DNA of 64,000 nt from Intestinirhabdus alba (GCF_009711095.1 NZ_WMJZ01000015.1:1-64000), one strand, 5' to 3'; counted from the first letter of the stretch, positions 30,281-40,813 are shown. Notes: generated by a model from the sequence alone, not told the origin. Numbers and translations: made by a program.

Positions 30281-30383
30281 AACGGTTCGCTGAACCGTTA
30301 AATAAGAAGGCTGACCGCTCTCCGTTTGCCGACCAGCCCTTTACGCCCTGCCTCCAGACCCGTTGTGCTAAGGCTGACGGGTC
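30281..30383 (+). promoter_or_regulatory. Structured leader with hairpins before the small ORF
   Basis: A perfect hairpin AACGGTTC/GAACCGTT (30281-30299), then GGCTG...CAGCC (about 30309-30338), then GACCCGT (30357-30363) with ACGGGTC (30377-30383). No T-run follows them. They stand just before an AAGGAG ribosome site. This could be a cis-acting RNA. I checked for a glycine riboswitch core and did not find it. Confidence 0.35.
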
Positions 30384-30407
30384 GGCATCAATAAGGAGTC
30401 TTTTACA

Positions 30408-30629
30408 ATGACAGAACCATTAAACCAGCCTGCATACCGCCATGGTTTTATCCATCGCCATAGCGAACCTGCTGAACAACCACAGTCGACCAGGCTGCTG
30501 GCGATTGAGCGGGGTCAGGCGGGCCATACATACTGGCCGACGGAAAAACGGTCAGTTAATGTTGATGAAGGCCATCGTCTGCGCTGCCTCCCTCCGCGAT
30601 CTGCGAAAAAAGGCGCGTCGGCGGAGTAA
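30408..30629 (+). CDS. Hypothetical 73-residue protein
   Basis: An ATG preceded by AAGGAG (30393-30398, spacing 9 bp) opens a 73-codon frame: a hydrophilic, histidine- and arginine-rich product ending PPRSAKKGASAE, with no membrane segment or recognised domain. It ends 141 bp before the AGCS symporter gene on the same strand. Good initiation signals are the main support. It could be a leader ORF, a small protein or chance. Confidence 0.35.
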   Translation: MTEPLNQPAYRHGFIHRHSEPAEQPQSTRLLAIERGQAGHTYWPTEKRSVNVDEGHRLRCLPPRSAKKGASAE

Positions 30630-30770
30630 ACGCCCCGTCGGCCGCGCAATCGATACCGTCTACAGTTTAGCGTGATGATATAGATCCAGATCTTTTCACG
30701 TTCCGGCGATTAAAATGCCCGCTGAAGACAGGTAAAGTGGTACTTATAAATAGACAGGAAAACAGGCAAG

Positions 30771-32186
30771 ATGGATATTTTGGCTCATTTCATTAACCAG
30801 GCGAATAACTTGCTCTGGAATATATTACTTATCTATCTACTCTGCGGAGTGGGCATTTACTACACCTTTACGCTGGGGTTTGTGCAGATCCGCTACTTTA
30901 AAGCCAGCGTCCGTTCACTGTTTGGTAACATTTCGCTCTTCGGCCGTCGGGCGGATAAAGGCGGAATGAGCTCCTTTCAGGCCGTAACCACGGCCATCGC
31001 CGGACAGGTCGGGACGGGCAACTTAGCCGGGCCGGCCACGGCGATCCTCGCCGGCGGCCCCGGCGCTATTTTCTGGATGTGGGTCTCTTCTTTTCTGGGC
31101 ATGGCAACCATTTATGCCGAGGCCATTCTGGCGCAGAAATATCGCACGCGGGATAAAGAAGGCCAGGTGGTCGGCGGGCCGGCTTATTATATTGAGCAGG
31201 GGCTGCGCTGCAAATGGCTGGCGGTGATCTTTGCGCTATTAATTATTTTAGCGCTCGGCTTTATCGGCAATATGGTGCAGTCAAACTCCATCGCCTCGGC
31301 TTTTTATGGCTCATTAGGCATTCCGCTATGGGTCAGCGGCCTGATCGTCGCCGGGCTGACCGCCTTCGTTATTATTGGCGGCATCGGTAGCATTGCCTCT
31401 TTTACCGAAAAGATCGTGCCGATAAAAGCGGTGCTGTACTTCGCGGGAACCTTTGTCATTCTCGCTTACAACTACGCTTATATTATTCCGGCGTTTAAGA
31501 TTATCTTTATCGCCGCCTTTAATCCGCAGGCGGTGCTCGGCGGCGGGATCGGTATTGCCATTCAGGAAGCGATGCGCTTTGGTATCGCCCGCGGCCTCTT
31601 CTCAAACGAAGCGGGAATGGGCTCCACGCCCCACGCTCATGCGCTGGCAAAGGTTGAAAACGAAGAGCAGCAGGGCTTTATCGCCATGATGGGGGTCTTC
31701 GTGGTCGCCATCATCGTGACGATAACCGCGCTGGCGATCATCACTTCCGGCCTGAGCATGTGGGAGGCCGGCGGCCAGAAAACGGCTTCCTTTATGTCCG
31801 TTTACCAGGGGCTGCAGGGCATCGAGCTGACGCAGATGGCCTACTCCTGGGTCTTTGGCTGGTTCGGCAGCATTTTTATTTCATTCGCACTGTTATGCTT
31901 CGCATTTACCACCATTATTGGCTGGTACTACTACGGCGAAATGAACATTCGTTACCTGTTCAATAATAAAAAGGCCATACGCGCCTATCAGTGCACGGTG
32001 GTTATTTTTATATTTTGCGCCTCGTTTATCAGAGTGGATATGGTCTGGAATATGGCGGATATGTTTAATGGGCTGATGGTGCTGCCCAATTTGATCGCGC
32101 TTATTCTGCTTTCGCCGGTGGTCATCCGCCTGACCCGCGCTATTAAAAATAAACCGGTAAACAGGAGGCAGAATGAGAAGCAATAA
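30771..32186 (+). CDS. AGCS-family sodium:amino-acid (alanine/glycine) symporter
   Basis: A 471-residue membrane protein with about ten or eleven hydrophobic helices. Family hallmarks are clear: FQAVTTAIAGQVGTGNLAGPA (about 68-88, split by the loop), PGAIFWMWVSSFLGMATIYAE, and FSNEAGMGSTPHAHALA. AGCS carriers import alanine, glycine or D-alanine, sometimes glutamine, with Na+. It is not part of this locus in E. coli. It heads a set with a 34-codon ORF, fhs and a folD-like gene, which points to glycine or alanine as a carbon and one-carbon source; the exact substrate cannot be read from sequence. Confidence 0.9.
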   Translation: MDILAHFINQANNLLWNILLIYLLCGVGIYYTFTLGFVQIRYFKASVRSLFGNISLFGRRADKGGMSSFQAVTTAIAGQVGTGNLAGPATAILAGGPGAIFWMWVSSFLGMATIYAEAILAQKYRTRDKEGQVVGGPAYYIEQGLRCKWLAVIFALLIILALGFIGNMVQSNSIASAFYGSLGIPLWVSGLIVAGLTAFVIIGGIGSIASFTEKIVPIKAVLYFAGTFVILAYNYAYIIPAFKIIFIAAFNPQAVLGGGIGIAIQEAMRFGIARGLFSNEAGMGSTPHAHALAKVENEEQQGFIAMMGVFVVAIIVTITALAIITSGLSMWEAGGQKTASFMSVYQGLQGIELTQMAYSWVFGWFGSIFISFALLCFAFTTIIGWYYYGEMNIRYLFNNKKAIRAYQCTVVIFIFCASFIRVDMVWNMADMFNGLMVLPNLIALILLSPVVIRLTRAIKNKPVNRRQNEKQ

Positions 32187-32277
32187 AACCAAAACGGTAA
32201 AAGGCATCCGCCAGGACGCGCAGCGAATCATCGACGCACCGGCGAAATTAAACAACTTATCTGGCGAGATATCCTGA
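32173..32277 (+). CDS. Small ORF, 34 codons, overlapping the symporter 3' end
   Basis: ATG at 32173 follows AGGAGGCAG, a near-perfect ribosome site inside the end of the symporter gene, and overlaps it by 14 bp. The product begins MRSNKTKTVKGIRQDAQRII and is strongly basic at the start. After the stop at 32275-32277, the +2 frame continues open as [15 protein letters not shown] to a stop near 32355, so this may be a frameshifted remnant of a longer gene. Not recognised. Confidence 0.4.
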   Translation: MRSNKTKTVKGIRQDAQRIIDAPAKLNNLSGEIS

Positions 32278-32413
32278 ATAATTCAGGCGGCAGGGCAAAA
32301 CCCAACGCTGGCCCGCACAGGGCGCGGCCAGGGGAGAAGCCTGGCATTCCGTAGCCAACGCCCGTGCGGTCTGGAGTATGGCGGATAGAAGCATTCAACG
32401 TGAGAATTTACCC

Positions 32414-34084
32414 ATGAAATCGGATATTCAAATTGCCCATGAGGCGCAGCTGTTACCCGTTCAGGCTATCGCTGAAAAGCTGGGCGTCGATGCGGACGAT
32501 CTGGAGCTGTACGGCAAATATAAGGCCAAGTTCAGCAGCAGCATCTGGCCCAAAATCGCCGACCGGAAAAACGGCAGGCTGGTCCTCGTGACCGCCATCA
32601 ACCCCACCCCGGCGGGCGAAGGCAAAACCACGGTAACGGTGGGTCTCGGCCAGGCCCTGAACCATATCGGCAAAAATGCCGTTATCGCCCTGCGCGAGCC
32701 TTCCCTCGGCCCCTGCTTCGGCATGAAGGGCGGAGCGGCCGGCGGTGGCTATGCCCAGGTGGTGCCGATGGAGGATCTTAACCTTCACTTTACCGGCGAC
32801 TTCCACGCCATTACCTCGGCCAACAACCTGCTGGCGGCGATGCTGGATAACCATCTCTTCCAGGGCAACGCCTTAGATATCGATCCCAAGCGTATAATTT
32901 TTAAACGCTGCCTGGATATGAACGACCGCGCCCTGCGCCACACGGTGGTGGGAATGGGCGGTCCGAAAGACGGCGTAGTGCGCGAAGATGGGTTCATTAT
33001 TACCGTCGCCTCGGAGATTATGGCGATCCTGTGCCTCGCCAGCGATCTCAACGATTTAAAACAGCGGCTGGGGCGGATTATCGTCGCCTGGACGCGCAGC
33101 GGCGATCCCGTCACCGCCCGGGATCTGCAGGCCGTGGGCGCTATGGCCACCCTGCTGAAAGATGCCATTAACCCCAACCTGATTCAGACGCTGGAAAATA
33201 CCCCCGCCATCATCCACGGCGGCCCTTTCGCCAATATCGCACACGGCTGCAACAGCGTACGGGCCACCCGCCTGGGGCTGAAGCTGGCCGATATCGTGGT
33301 TACCGAAGCGGGCTTTGGCGCGGACCTCGGCGCGGAGAAATTTTTCGACATTAAATGCCGCATGAGCGGCCTGCGCCCCAACTGCGTGGTGCTGGTCGCC
33401 ACCACCAAGGCGTTAAAATATAACGGCGGAGCCGGAAAAAGCGAGTGGCAGCATGAGAACATGGCGGCGCTGGAAAAAGGCATCGTCAACCTCGGCAAGC
33501 ATATCGAGAACTTAAAGAAATACGGCGTTCCGGTGGTCGTTACGCTTAACGCCTATGCCAGCGACACCGCCAATGAGCACGCCTTTATCCGCCGCTACTG
33601 CCAGGAGCGGGGCTGCCGCTTCGCGCTGGCGGAAGTGTGGGAAAAAGGCGGCCCCGGCGGCGTGGAGCTGGCCAGGGAGATTATCGATACCCTGGAGACC
33701 GAGCCTGAACATTTTCAGCCACTTTACCCGGATACGCTGCCGTTAAGCGCGAAGATAGAGACCATTGCGGAGGAGATTTACGGTGCCGATGGTGTGACCT
33801 ACAGCGCCGCCGCCCGCACCACGCTGGAGAAGCTCGAAGGCATGGGCTTCGGCCACTTCCCGATTTGCATGGCAAAAACGCAGTACTCCTTTTCAGACGA
33901 TCCGTCCCTGCTCGGCCGGCCAGCCGGGTTCAAGATTCATATCCGTGAAGTGTATGTTTCCGCCGGGGCCGGATTCGTTGTGGCGCTCACGGGTGCCATC
34001 ATGACCATGCCCGGCCTGCCAAAAACGCCCGCGGCCAATATTATCGACATCAATGAGGATGGCCTGATCGGCGGGCTGTTTTAA
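32414..34084 (+). CDS. fhs: Formate-tetrahydrofolate ligase (10-formyl-THF synthetase)
   Basis: Fhs joins formate to tetrahydrofolate with ATP, giving 10-formyl-THF; in fermenting organisms it can run backward to make ATP. The product has 556 residues, the usual bacterial length. The ATP loop [10 protein letters not shown] lies at 64-73, followed by [22 protein letters not shown]-type substrate motifs and the C-terminal [12 protein letters not shown] at 32414 fits family length and follows GTGAGAATTTACCC; an earlier ATG at 32378 has GGAGT too close to it. E. coli K-12 has no fhs, so this is an accessory acquisition relative to it. Confidence 0.95.
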   Translation: MKSDIQIAHEAQLLPVQAIAEKLGVDADDLELYGKYKAKFSSSIWPKIADRKNGRLVLVTAINPTPAGEGKTTVTVGLGQALNHIGKNAVIALREPSLGPCFGMKGGAAGGGYAQVVPMEDLNLHFTGDFHAITSANNLLAAMLDNHLFQGNALDIDPKRIIFKRCLDMNDRALRHTVVGMGGPKDGVVREDGFIITVASEIMAILCLASDLNDLKQRLGRIIVAWTRSGDPVTARDLQAVGAMATLLKDAINPNLIQTLENTPAIIHGGPFANIAHGCNSVRATRLGLKLADIVVTEAGFGADLGAEKFFDIKCRMSGLRPNCVVLVATTKALKYNGGAGKSEWQHENMAALEKGIVNLGKHIENLKKYGVPVVVTLNAYASDTANEHAFIRRYCQERGCRFALAEVWEKGGPGGVELAREIIDTLETEPEHFQPLYPDTLPLSAKIETIAEEIYGADGVTYSAAARTTLEKLEGMGFGHFPICMAKTQYSFSDDPSLLGRPAGFKIHIREVYVSAGAGFVVALTGAIMTMPGLPKTPAANIIDINEDGLIGGLF

Positions 34085-34097
34085 CCAGAGGAACACC

Positions 34098-34946
34098 ATG
34101 AGCGTATTACTTAACGGCAAAGCCATTGCCGCAACGATAAAAGAAGAGCTAAAGGCGCAGCTAAGCGCCCGGCCCTATACCGCAACGCTGGCGGTTATCC
34201 TGGTGGGCAGCGATCCCGCTTCTTCCATTTATGTGAAGAATAAGCACCGGGCCTGTGAACAGGTCGGCATCCGCTCGCTGGTCATCACCTTACCCGATAC
34301 TATCAGCCAGGCCGGGCTGCTGGCGGAGATCGAAACGCTGAACCAGCGCGATGACGTCGACGGTATTCTGGTGCAGCTACCGCTGCCTGCGTCGATCGAT
34401 TCCCGGGCGGTGATTCAGGCCATCAGCCCCGCCAAAGACGTCGACGGCTTTCACCCGGAGAACGTCGGCGCGCTTTCGATGAACCATCCGGGATTCCTGC
34501 CCTGCACGCCTGCCGGTATTATCGAACTGCTGAAGCGTAGCAACATTGAGATCGCAGGCAAGGAGTGCGTGGTACTGGGACGCAGCAACATCGTCGGCAA
34601 ACCGGTAGCCCAGCTGCTGCTGCGCGAAAACGCCACGGTGACACTCTGCCACTCGCAGACCAAACATCTGCCGCAGATCTGCCAGCGGGCGGATATTTTG
34701 ATCGTCGCCATCGGCAAACCGCGCGCCATTGACAGCCGCTACGTGAAGCCCGGCGCGGTGGTGGTGGATGTCGGTATTCACCGGGACAGCGAGGGGCAGA
34801 TCTGCGGCGACGTCGACTTTAGCGCCGTGGAGGCCGTTGCCGGGGCAATCACCCCGGTTCCCGGCGGGGTCGGCCCGATGACCATCGCCATGCTGATGCA
34901 GAACTGCCTGATCGCGGCGGAGCGTCACGCCTCGCGCCCGGCGTAA
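34098..34946 (+). CDS. FolD-like methylene-THF dehydrogenase/cyclohydrolase
   Basis: A 282-residue bifunctional FolD: interconverts 5,10-methylene-THF and 10-formyl-THF using NADP(H). Y45 and catalytic K49 lie in SSIYVKNKHRACE; the substrate motifs VDGILVQLPLP and PAKDVDGFHP are present; GRSNIVGKPVA is the nucleotide-binding motif and PVPGGVGPMTIAMLM the C-terminal signature. It starts 13 bp after fhs with AGAGGAAC as ribosome site. The chromosome should also have the housekeeping folD elsewhere, so this is probably a paralog dedicated to the fhs pathway. Confidence 0.93.
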   Translation: MSVLLNGKAIAATIKEELKAQLSARPYTATLAVILVGSDPASSIYVKNKHRACEQVGIRSLVITLPDTISQAGLLAEIETLNQRDDVDGILVQLPLPASIDSRAVIQAISPAKDVDGFHPENVGALSMNHPGFLPCTPAGIIELLKRSNIEIAGKECVVLGRSNIVGKPVAQLLLRENATVTLCHSQTKHLPQICQRADILIVAIGKPRAIDSRYVKPGAVVVDVGIHRDSEGQICGDVDFSAVEAVAGAITPVPGGVGPMTIAMLMQNCLIAAERHASRPA

Positions 34947-35011
34947 CGACGCCGTCAAAAGGCGCTCGGGCGGCGGCCTGCGGCAGGGAAAAGCGCGCGT
35001 CCGCAGGCGCG

Positions 35012-35926
35012 CTACAACGCCTCCCGGCTGCGGCGCACCTGAGCGCTGCGCTTTTTGACGCTGATAACCGCCAGCGCCAGCACGATCAGAACAATTCCGC
35101 TGCCCTCCACCAGGCCCGGGTTTTCGCCCAGCAGCCACCAGGAAAACAGCACGCCGCAGACCGGAACCGCCAGGGTGCTTAAACCGGCAACGCTGGCCGG
35201 CAAATTACGCAGCACGAACAGCCACAGGCTCCAGGCCAGCGCCGTCGCCAGAATCGCGCTGTATCCCAGCGCCCAGAAGACGCCCGGCTGCCAGTCGATG
35301 CTGCGCTGGGGCACCAGCCAGGCCACCGCACTCATCACCAGCGCCGCGTACAGCATCTGCCAGGTGGTTAACGCCAGCAGATCCACACGCGGATAGCGGA
35401 GATACATCCGCTTGGCCACGATGGCGCTGGCTCCCCAGCTTACCCCGGAGAGGGTGGCCAGCAGCGCGCTTTTCATTGACGACAGATCCAGCCGCCACGG
35501 CTGCACCACCAACAGCAGGCCGCAGGCCGCCAGCCCAATCGCCGCGTACTGCAGCCGCCGCATACGCTCGCCCAAAAAGAGCGCCGCCATAATGACCACC
35601 CAGAACGGCATGGTATAGGCAAGCACGGCCACCCTGCCGGCACCGCCGCTCACCAGCGCCCACTGCGCCAGCCCGACCATGCCGCAGGTCTGCAGCAGCG
35701 CTATCGCCAGCGTATAGCCGAAGGGCGTCGGCCGCATACCGCGACCACGCAGCAGTAAAATGAGGAGAAGCACCAGCGCGCCGAAGATGCTGCGTAACGC
35801 GGTAAAGTCGAAAGCGCCGATATACAGCGTCACCTGTTTCATCACAATCCAGCTGTAGCTCCAGATTAGCGTCAGGGCGATCAGCCCGCCAATAGCCACC
35901 AGATTGCTTTTCCCTGCAAGAGTCAT
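35012..35926 (-). CDS. yijE: YijE, EamA-family (DMT) transporter
   Basis: A 304-residue protein with ten predicted membrane helices in two EamA repeats ([16 protein letters not shown] at the first helix; [16 protein letters not shown] at the start of the second repeat). It resembles E. coli YijE throughout, which has been linked to cystine export. In E. coli it lies between katG and yijF; here it faces the fhs-folD island convergently and is followed by metF with katG missing. Confidence 0.9.
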   Translation of the reverse strand: MTLAGKSNLVAIGGLIALTLIWSYSWIVMKQVTLYIGAFDFTALRSIFGALVLLLILLLRGRGMRPTPFGYTLAIALLQTCGMVGLAQWALVSGGAGRVAVLAYTMPFWVVIMAALFLGERMRRLQYAAIGLAACGLLLVVQPWRLDLSSMKSALLATLSGVSWGASAIVAKRMYLRYPRVDLLALTTWQMLYAALVMSAVAWLVPQRSIDWQPGVFWALGYSAILATALAWSLWLFVLRNLPASVAGLSTLAVPVCGVLFSWWLLGENPGLVEGSGIVLIVLALAVISVKKRSAQVRRSREAL

Positions 35927-36051
35927 AGTCCAACCACCGTGCCGTTATTTTTGCAGGGCACTATACTCGCTTTGCGTTCAGAAAGTTGATGATGTCAGCG
36001 CACATTCCGCGTAAAAAAGCGCGGCGACGACACCGCCGCCGCCGGAGAGAG

Positions 36052-36942
<891 letters not shown>

Positions 36943-36980
36943 TTACCTCATCAATCACTGGTTATTATTTGTCCCGATAT

Positions 36981-37012
36981 GAACATCTATCCGTTTAGAC
37001 GTCCAGATGTAA
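36981..37012. promoter_or_regulatory. MET boxes (MetJ operator) of metF
   Basis: Four adjacent 8-bp units: GAACATCT, ATCCGTTT, AGACGTCC, AGATGTAA, compared with the AGACGTCT consensus. MetJ-SAM repressor arrays bind such tandem boxes. The array is 42-73 bp upstream of the metF start, overlapping the likely promoter. Confidence 0.82.
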
Positions 37013-37109
37013 AAAAATGACGGAAAAGTCCCCTGGCGTCAACAGAAAAATCGCCGCTGAAGTTGAAGAATATGCAGGGAAGATGAAAATATTTCATTCA
37101 GCAGGAGGG

Positions 37110-37133
37110 AGGACGCTGCCGGAAAAGCGTCCT
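37110..37133. terminator. Hairpin downstream of metL
   Basis: AGGACGCT (37110-37117) and AGCGTCCT (37126-37133) form a perfect 8-bp stem with an 8-base loop, about 85 bp after the metL stop. No T-run follows on either strand, so it may protect the metBL message rather than terminate it. Confidence 0.4.
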
Positions 37134-37217
37134 CGCCGGCGCGCCAGCCGCGCCGTAGCAGCACTCTTCACGAACCGGCGTTCCGCAACCGGGCGGCGGC
37201 AGACCGCCGCGTCCGCG

Positions 37218-39650
37218 CTACAGCAGCTGCGCGAGGCGATTGATATCCGACTGGATCGCCCCGGCGGTCACATCCCGGCCCGCTCCCGGCCCGCGGATCA
37301 CCAGCGGGTTGTCACGATACCAGCGGCTTTCGATAGCGAAGACGTTATCGCACGGCAATAGCGCCGCCAGCGGATGCTCCGGGCGCACCGCCTCGACGCC
37401 GACGCGCGCCTTGCCGTTGGCGTCGAAGCGCGCCACATAGCGCAGCACCAGCCCCATCTCCCGGGCGGCCTCCAGCCGCTGGGCCATCTGCTCGTTCAGC
37501 GTTTCGCCATTTTCAAAGAAGCGATCGACAGAGCCTTCCTCACAGTGGGCGGGCACCAGCGACTCTACCCGCACCTGGCCTGGCTCAATGTCGTACCCCG
37601 CCTCGCGCGCCAGGATCACCAGCTTGCGCATCACGTCCTTGCCGGAGAGATCGACCCGCGGGTCCGGCTCGGTCAGCCCCTGCTGCCACGCCTGATCCAC
37701 CAGTTCGGTGAACGGAACGGTGCCGTCAAACTGCAGGAACAGCCATGACAGGGTGCCGGAAAAGATCCCGCTGATTGACAGAATAGTATCGCCGCTGTCG
37801 ATCAGATCGCGCACCGTGTGGTTGATCGGCAGCCCCGCGCCGACGGTGGCGTTATACAGCCAGCGCCGCCCGGTTTTCTCAAAGGCGTCATGGATCTGCC
37901 GATATTTATCGCTGGCGCTGGCTCCCGCCAGCTTATTAGCGCTGATCACATGGAAACCATGGCTGGCAAAATCGAGATACTGGTCGGCCAGCTGCTGGCT
38001 GGCGGTCACGTCCAGCACCACCAGATCGTCATAGGGGTGGGCGCGCATCCACAGGAACAGCGACTCTTCATCCTGCTCAACGGACTCATCGTTAAAGAAG
38101 GCCAGCGCGCGGCTGGCGTTCAGGCCGTTATAGTTCAGCAGGCTGCGGCGGCTGTCCACCACCCCGGCCAGCACAAACTCAAAGCCGGTTCGCGCCGACA
38201 GGATGCTCTGCTCGCGGGCGAACAGCTCCAGCCAGCGGGAGCCGATATTGCCTTTGCCGAACAGCACCAGCCCGATACGCTTTTCGGCGCGAAAAAGGGA
38301 CTGGTGCAGCCCCTGAATCAGGCTCTCCGTCGGGCCGCTGCGCAACACGGCTACCAGGCTGATGCCCTCCTCGGACTGCCAGGTAAACTCCACCGGCTGG
38401 CCTTTCAGCTGCTGCCAGAAGCGGTGGCAGTGCAGCGGGTTGCGGGTGACGCCCGCCCCCACCATCGCCACCAGCGCCAGCCCCTGCCGCAGGCGCAGCT
38501 CGCCCGGCAAACCGGCCTCGTCGAGGATCTTCAGCGCGCTGTCGGCAACTTCGGAGGTGTAGCAAAACTGCAGCAGCTGGCGATCGTGATGCACGCCCGT
38601 CGCCAGCGGACGCACCTGCGCCCGCTTCAGCACCTGCTCAATATCCTTATGCACCAGCCTGAAATCCTGGTCGTTCGGCACCCGGAACTCAATCAGGCAG
38701 ATGTCGTCATGGCTGGTGACAATGCGCGCCCCCGTGCCGGAGGCCAGCACGCGCTCAATGCGCGTGGAGCCTTTATCGGGCGTGTAGCTACAGCGCAGCT
38801 GTAGATCGATATTGCTGGCGGAGACGGGCTGCAGCGTGCGGGTATGCAGCACCGGTGCCGCCAGCCGCGCCAGCTCGCTGGCCTCGTCAAGGCGCAGCAG
38901 CGGCAGCAGGCAGGCATCCTTCACCTTACGCGGATCGGCGCTGTAGACCCCGGCCACGTCGCTCCAGATGGTCACCCGGGCAACTCCCGCCAGCGCGCCA
39001 ATTTGCGTGGCGGAGTAGTCGGAGCCGTTACGCCCCAACAGCACGGTCTCCCCCAGATGGTTGCGGCTGATAAAACCGGTTACCACCAGCCGCTTACCCG
39101 AATGCTGTGCCAACAGCGGCTGCAGCAGCGGCCGGGATAGCTCCTCGTCCACCTGCGGCTGGGCCGCCCGCTCGGCGCGTAAAAATTCGCGCGCGTCCAG
39201 CCATGCGGAGACCAGCCCCTGCTGATTAAGCACCGCCGACATCAGGCGCGCCGACCAGATTTCACCGTGGCCCACCACCTCCGCATAGACGGCCTCGTTC
39301 ACGCCGCTATCCAGCAGCCCGGCAAGACGTTCCAGATCGCTGATAAACGCGCTGATTAAGCCGTCCGCAACGTCGGCAGGAAGCAGGCCGCTTATCAGAT
39401 CGCACTGATAGCGGCGCAGGGCCTGTTGTACCTGATGCGCAGAGAGGCGATCGGTCTGGCTTAGTTTCAGCCAGTTAATCAACTGGTTAGTGCTGCTGCC
39501 GGCGGCGGAAACCACCATCATATCGTCAGGCTGGGAATACTCCGCCATAATGCCCGCAACGCGCAGATAGCACTTCACATCTGCCAGACTGCTACCGCCA
39601 AATTTATGCAGCTGACGACCCTTCGCCCCTGCCTGCACACTCACACTCAT
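37218..39650 (-). CDS. metL: Bifunctional aspartokinase II / homoserine dehydrogenase II
   Basis: MetL phosphorylates aspartate and reduces aspartate semialdehyde to homoserine for methionine synthesis. It has 810 residues, as in E. coli. The aspartokinase domain (about 1-290, KFGGSSLAD and GRNGSDYSAT) is followed by linker/ACT-like regulatory sequence and the dehydrogenase (about 460-810, VLFGKGNIGSRWLELF for NAD(P), TVGAGLPI, and TEPDPRVDLSGKDVMRK). It starts 2 bp after metB, an operon kept as in E. coli. Confidence 0.97.
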   Translation of the reverse strand: MSVSVQAGAKGRQLHKFGGSSLADVKCYLRVAGIMAEYSQPDDMMVVSAAGSSTNQLINWLKLSQTDRLSAHQVQQALRRYQCDLISGLLPADVADGLISAFISDLERLAGLLDSGVNEAVYAEVVGHGEIWSARLMSAVLNQQGLVSAWLDAREFLRAERAAQPQVDEELSRPLLQPLLAQHSGKRLVVTGFISRNHLGETVLLGRNGSDYSATQIGALAGVARVTIWSDVAGVYSADPRKVKDACLLPLLRLDEASELARLAAPVLHTRTLQPVSASNIDLQLRCSYTPDKGSTRIERVLASGTGARIVTSHDDICLIEFRVPNDQDFRLVHKDIEQVLKRAQVRPLATGVHHDRQLLQFCYTSEVADSALKILDEAGLPGELRLRQGLALVAMVGAGVTRNPLHCHRFWQQLKGQPVEFTWQSEEGISLVAVLRSGPTESLIQGLHQSLFRAEKRIGLVLFGKGNIGSRWLELFAREQSILSARTGFEFVLAGVVDSRRSLLNYNGLNASRALAFFNDESVEQDEESLFLWMRAHPYDDLVVLDVTASQQLADQYLDFASHGFHVISANKLAGASASDKYRQIHDAFEKTGRRWLYNATVGAGLPINHTVRDLIDSGDTILSISGIFSGTLSWLFLQFDGTVPFTELVDQAWQQGLTEPDPRVDLSGKDVMRKLVILAREAGYDIEPGQVRVESLVPAHCEEGSVDRFFENGETLNEQMAQRLEAAREMGLVLRYVARFDANGKARVGVEAVRPEHPLAALLPCDNVFAIESRWYRDNPLVIRGPGAGRDVTAGAIQSDINRLAQLL

Positions 39651-39652
39651 GT

Positions 39653-40813
39653 TTACCCCTTGTTTGCAGCCCGGAAGCCATTTTCCAGGTCGGCAATTAA
39701 ATCTTCACCATCTTCGATACCGGCAGAAATACGCAGCAGCGTATCCGAAATTCCGGCGGCGGCGCGGGCTTCCGGTGCCATGCCCGCGTGGGTCATCGTT
39801 GCGGCGTGGGAGATCAGGCTTTCAACGCCGCCCAGCGACTCCGCCAGCGTAAACAGCGACAGCGCGCCGAGGAAACGGCGTAGCGTCTGCTCATCGCCAT
39901 CCAGTTCGAAACTCAACATTGCGCCAAAGCCTCTCTGCTGGCGGGCGGCGATCTCATGCCCCGGATTGTCCGGCAGCGACGGATGATAAAGCCTTTTCAC
40001 CAGCGGCTGGGTTTGCAGATAGCCGACGATCGCCTGGGCGTTACGCTGCGCCGCCGCCATGCGCGGTGCCAGGGTGCGCAGGCCGCGCAGCAGCAAATAG
40101 CTGTCAAAGGCCCCGCCGGTCACGCCGATGTTGTTTGCCCACCAGGCCAGCTCGGTGGCCGTATCCGGCTCGCTGGCAATCACCACGCCGGCCACCACGT
40201 CAGAGTGGCCGTTCAGATATTTCGTGCATGAATGCAACACCAGATCGGCACCCAGCGCCAGCGGATTTTGCAGTGCCGGGCTTAAAAAAGTATTGTCAAC
40301 CACGCTCACCGCCCCCGCCTCCGCTGCCAGCCGACAGATTTTCGCAATATCTACCACCCGTAACAACGGATTGCTGGGACTTTCCACTAGCACCAGCTTC
40401 GGTTTTTCCGCCAGCGCCGCCCGCAGGGCCTGCTCATTGCCCTGATCGACAAACAGCACGCGATAGCAGCCGCGCTTCGCCATGCTGTCAAACAGGCGAT
40501 AGCTGCCGCCGTAGCAGTCGTGCGGGGCCACCAGCAGATCGCCGGGCCTGAGGAACACGATGGTCACCAGGTGAATCGCCGACATGCCGGAGCTGGTCAG
40601 CACCGCCCCCGCCCCGCCTTCCAGCTCCGCCAGCGCACGCTGCGCCACGTCGCGCGTAGGATTACCGCGTCGCGAATAGTCGTGGGCGCGCGGTTCATTA
40701 AAACCGGTGAAGTTATAGGTGCTGGAAAGATGAATCGGCGGAACAACGCAGCCGTACTGTTCATCGTTATTTAACCCGCTACGCACTGCGATGGTGGCCT
40801 GTTTACGTGTCAT
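39653..40813 (-). CDS. metB: Cystathionine gamma-synthase
   Basis: MetB condenses O-succinylhomoserine with cysteine to cystathionine. The 386-residue PLP enzyme of the Cys/Met metabolism family has the PLP lysine K198 in SCTKYLNGHSD, phosphate-binding SSGMSA (about 74-79) and YSRRGNPTRD. It is first in metBL and diverges from metJ over MET boxes. Confidence 0.97.
   Translation of the reverse strand: MTRKQATIAVRSGLNNDEQYGCVVPPIHLSSTYNFTGFNEPRAHDYSRRGNPTRDVAQRALAELEGGAGAVLTSSGMSAIHLVTIVFLRPGDLLVAPHDCYGGSYRLFDSMAKRGCYRVLFVDQGNEQALRAALAEKPKLVLVESPSNPLLRVVDIAKICRLAAEAGAVSVVDNTFLSPALQNPLALGADLVLHSCTKYLNGHSDVVAGVVIASEPDTATELAWWANNIGVTGGAFDSYLLLRGLRTLAPRMAAAQRNAQAIVGYLQTQPLVKRLYHPSLPDNPGHEIAARQQRGFGAMLSFELDGDEQTLRRFLGALSLFTLAESLGGVESLISHAATMTHAGMAPEARAAAGISDTLLRISAGIEDGEDLIADLENGFRAANKG

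Noticed and set aside
30281-30383. Glycine riboswitch before the AGCS symporter
   Set aside because: The hairpins are there, but the conserved core of the glycine aptamer could not be found.
37594-37680. Apparent change in the conserved EPDPRDDLSG motif of MetL (EPDPRVDLSG here)
   Set aside because: The changed residue is the first of two aspartates; other homoserine dehydrogenases vary there and keep the second, so function is probably unaffected.
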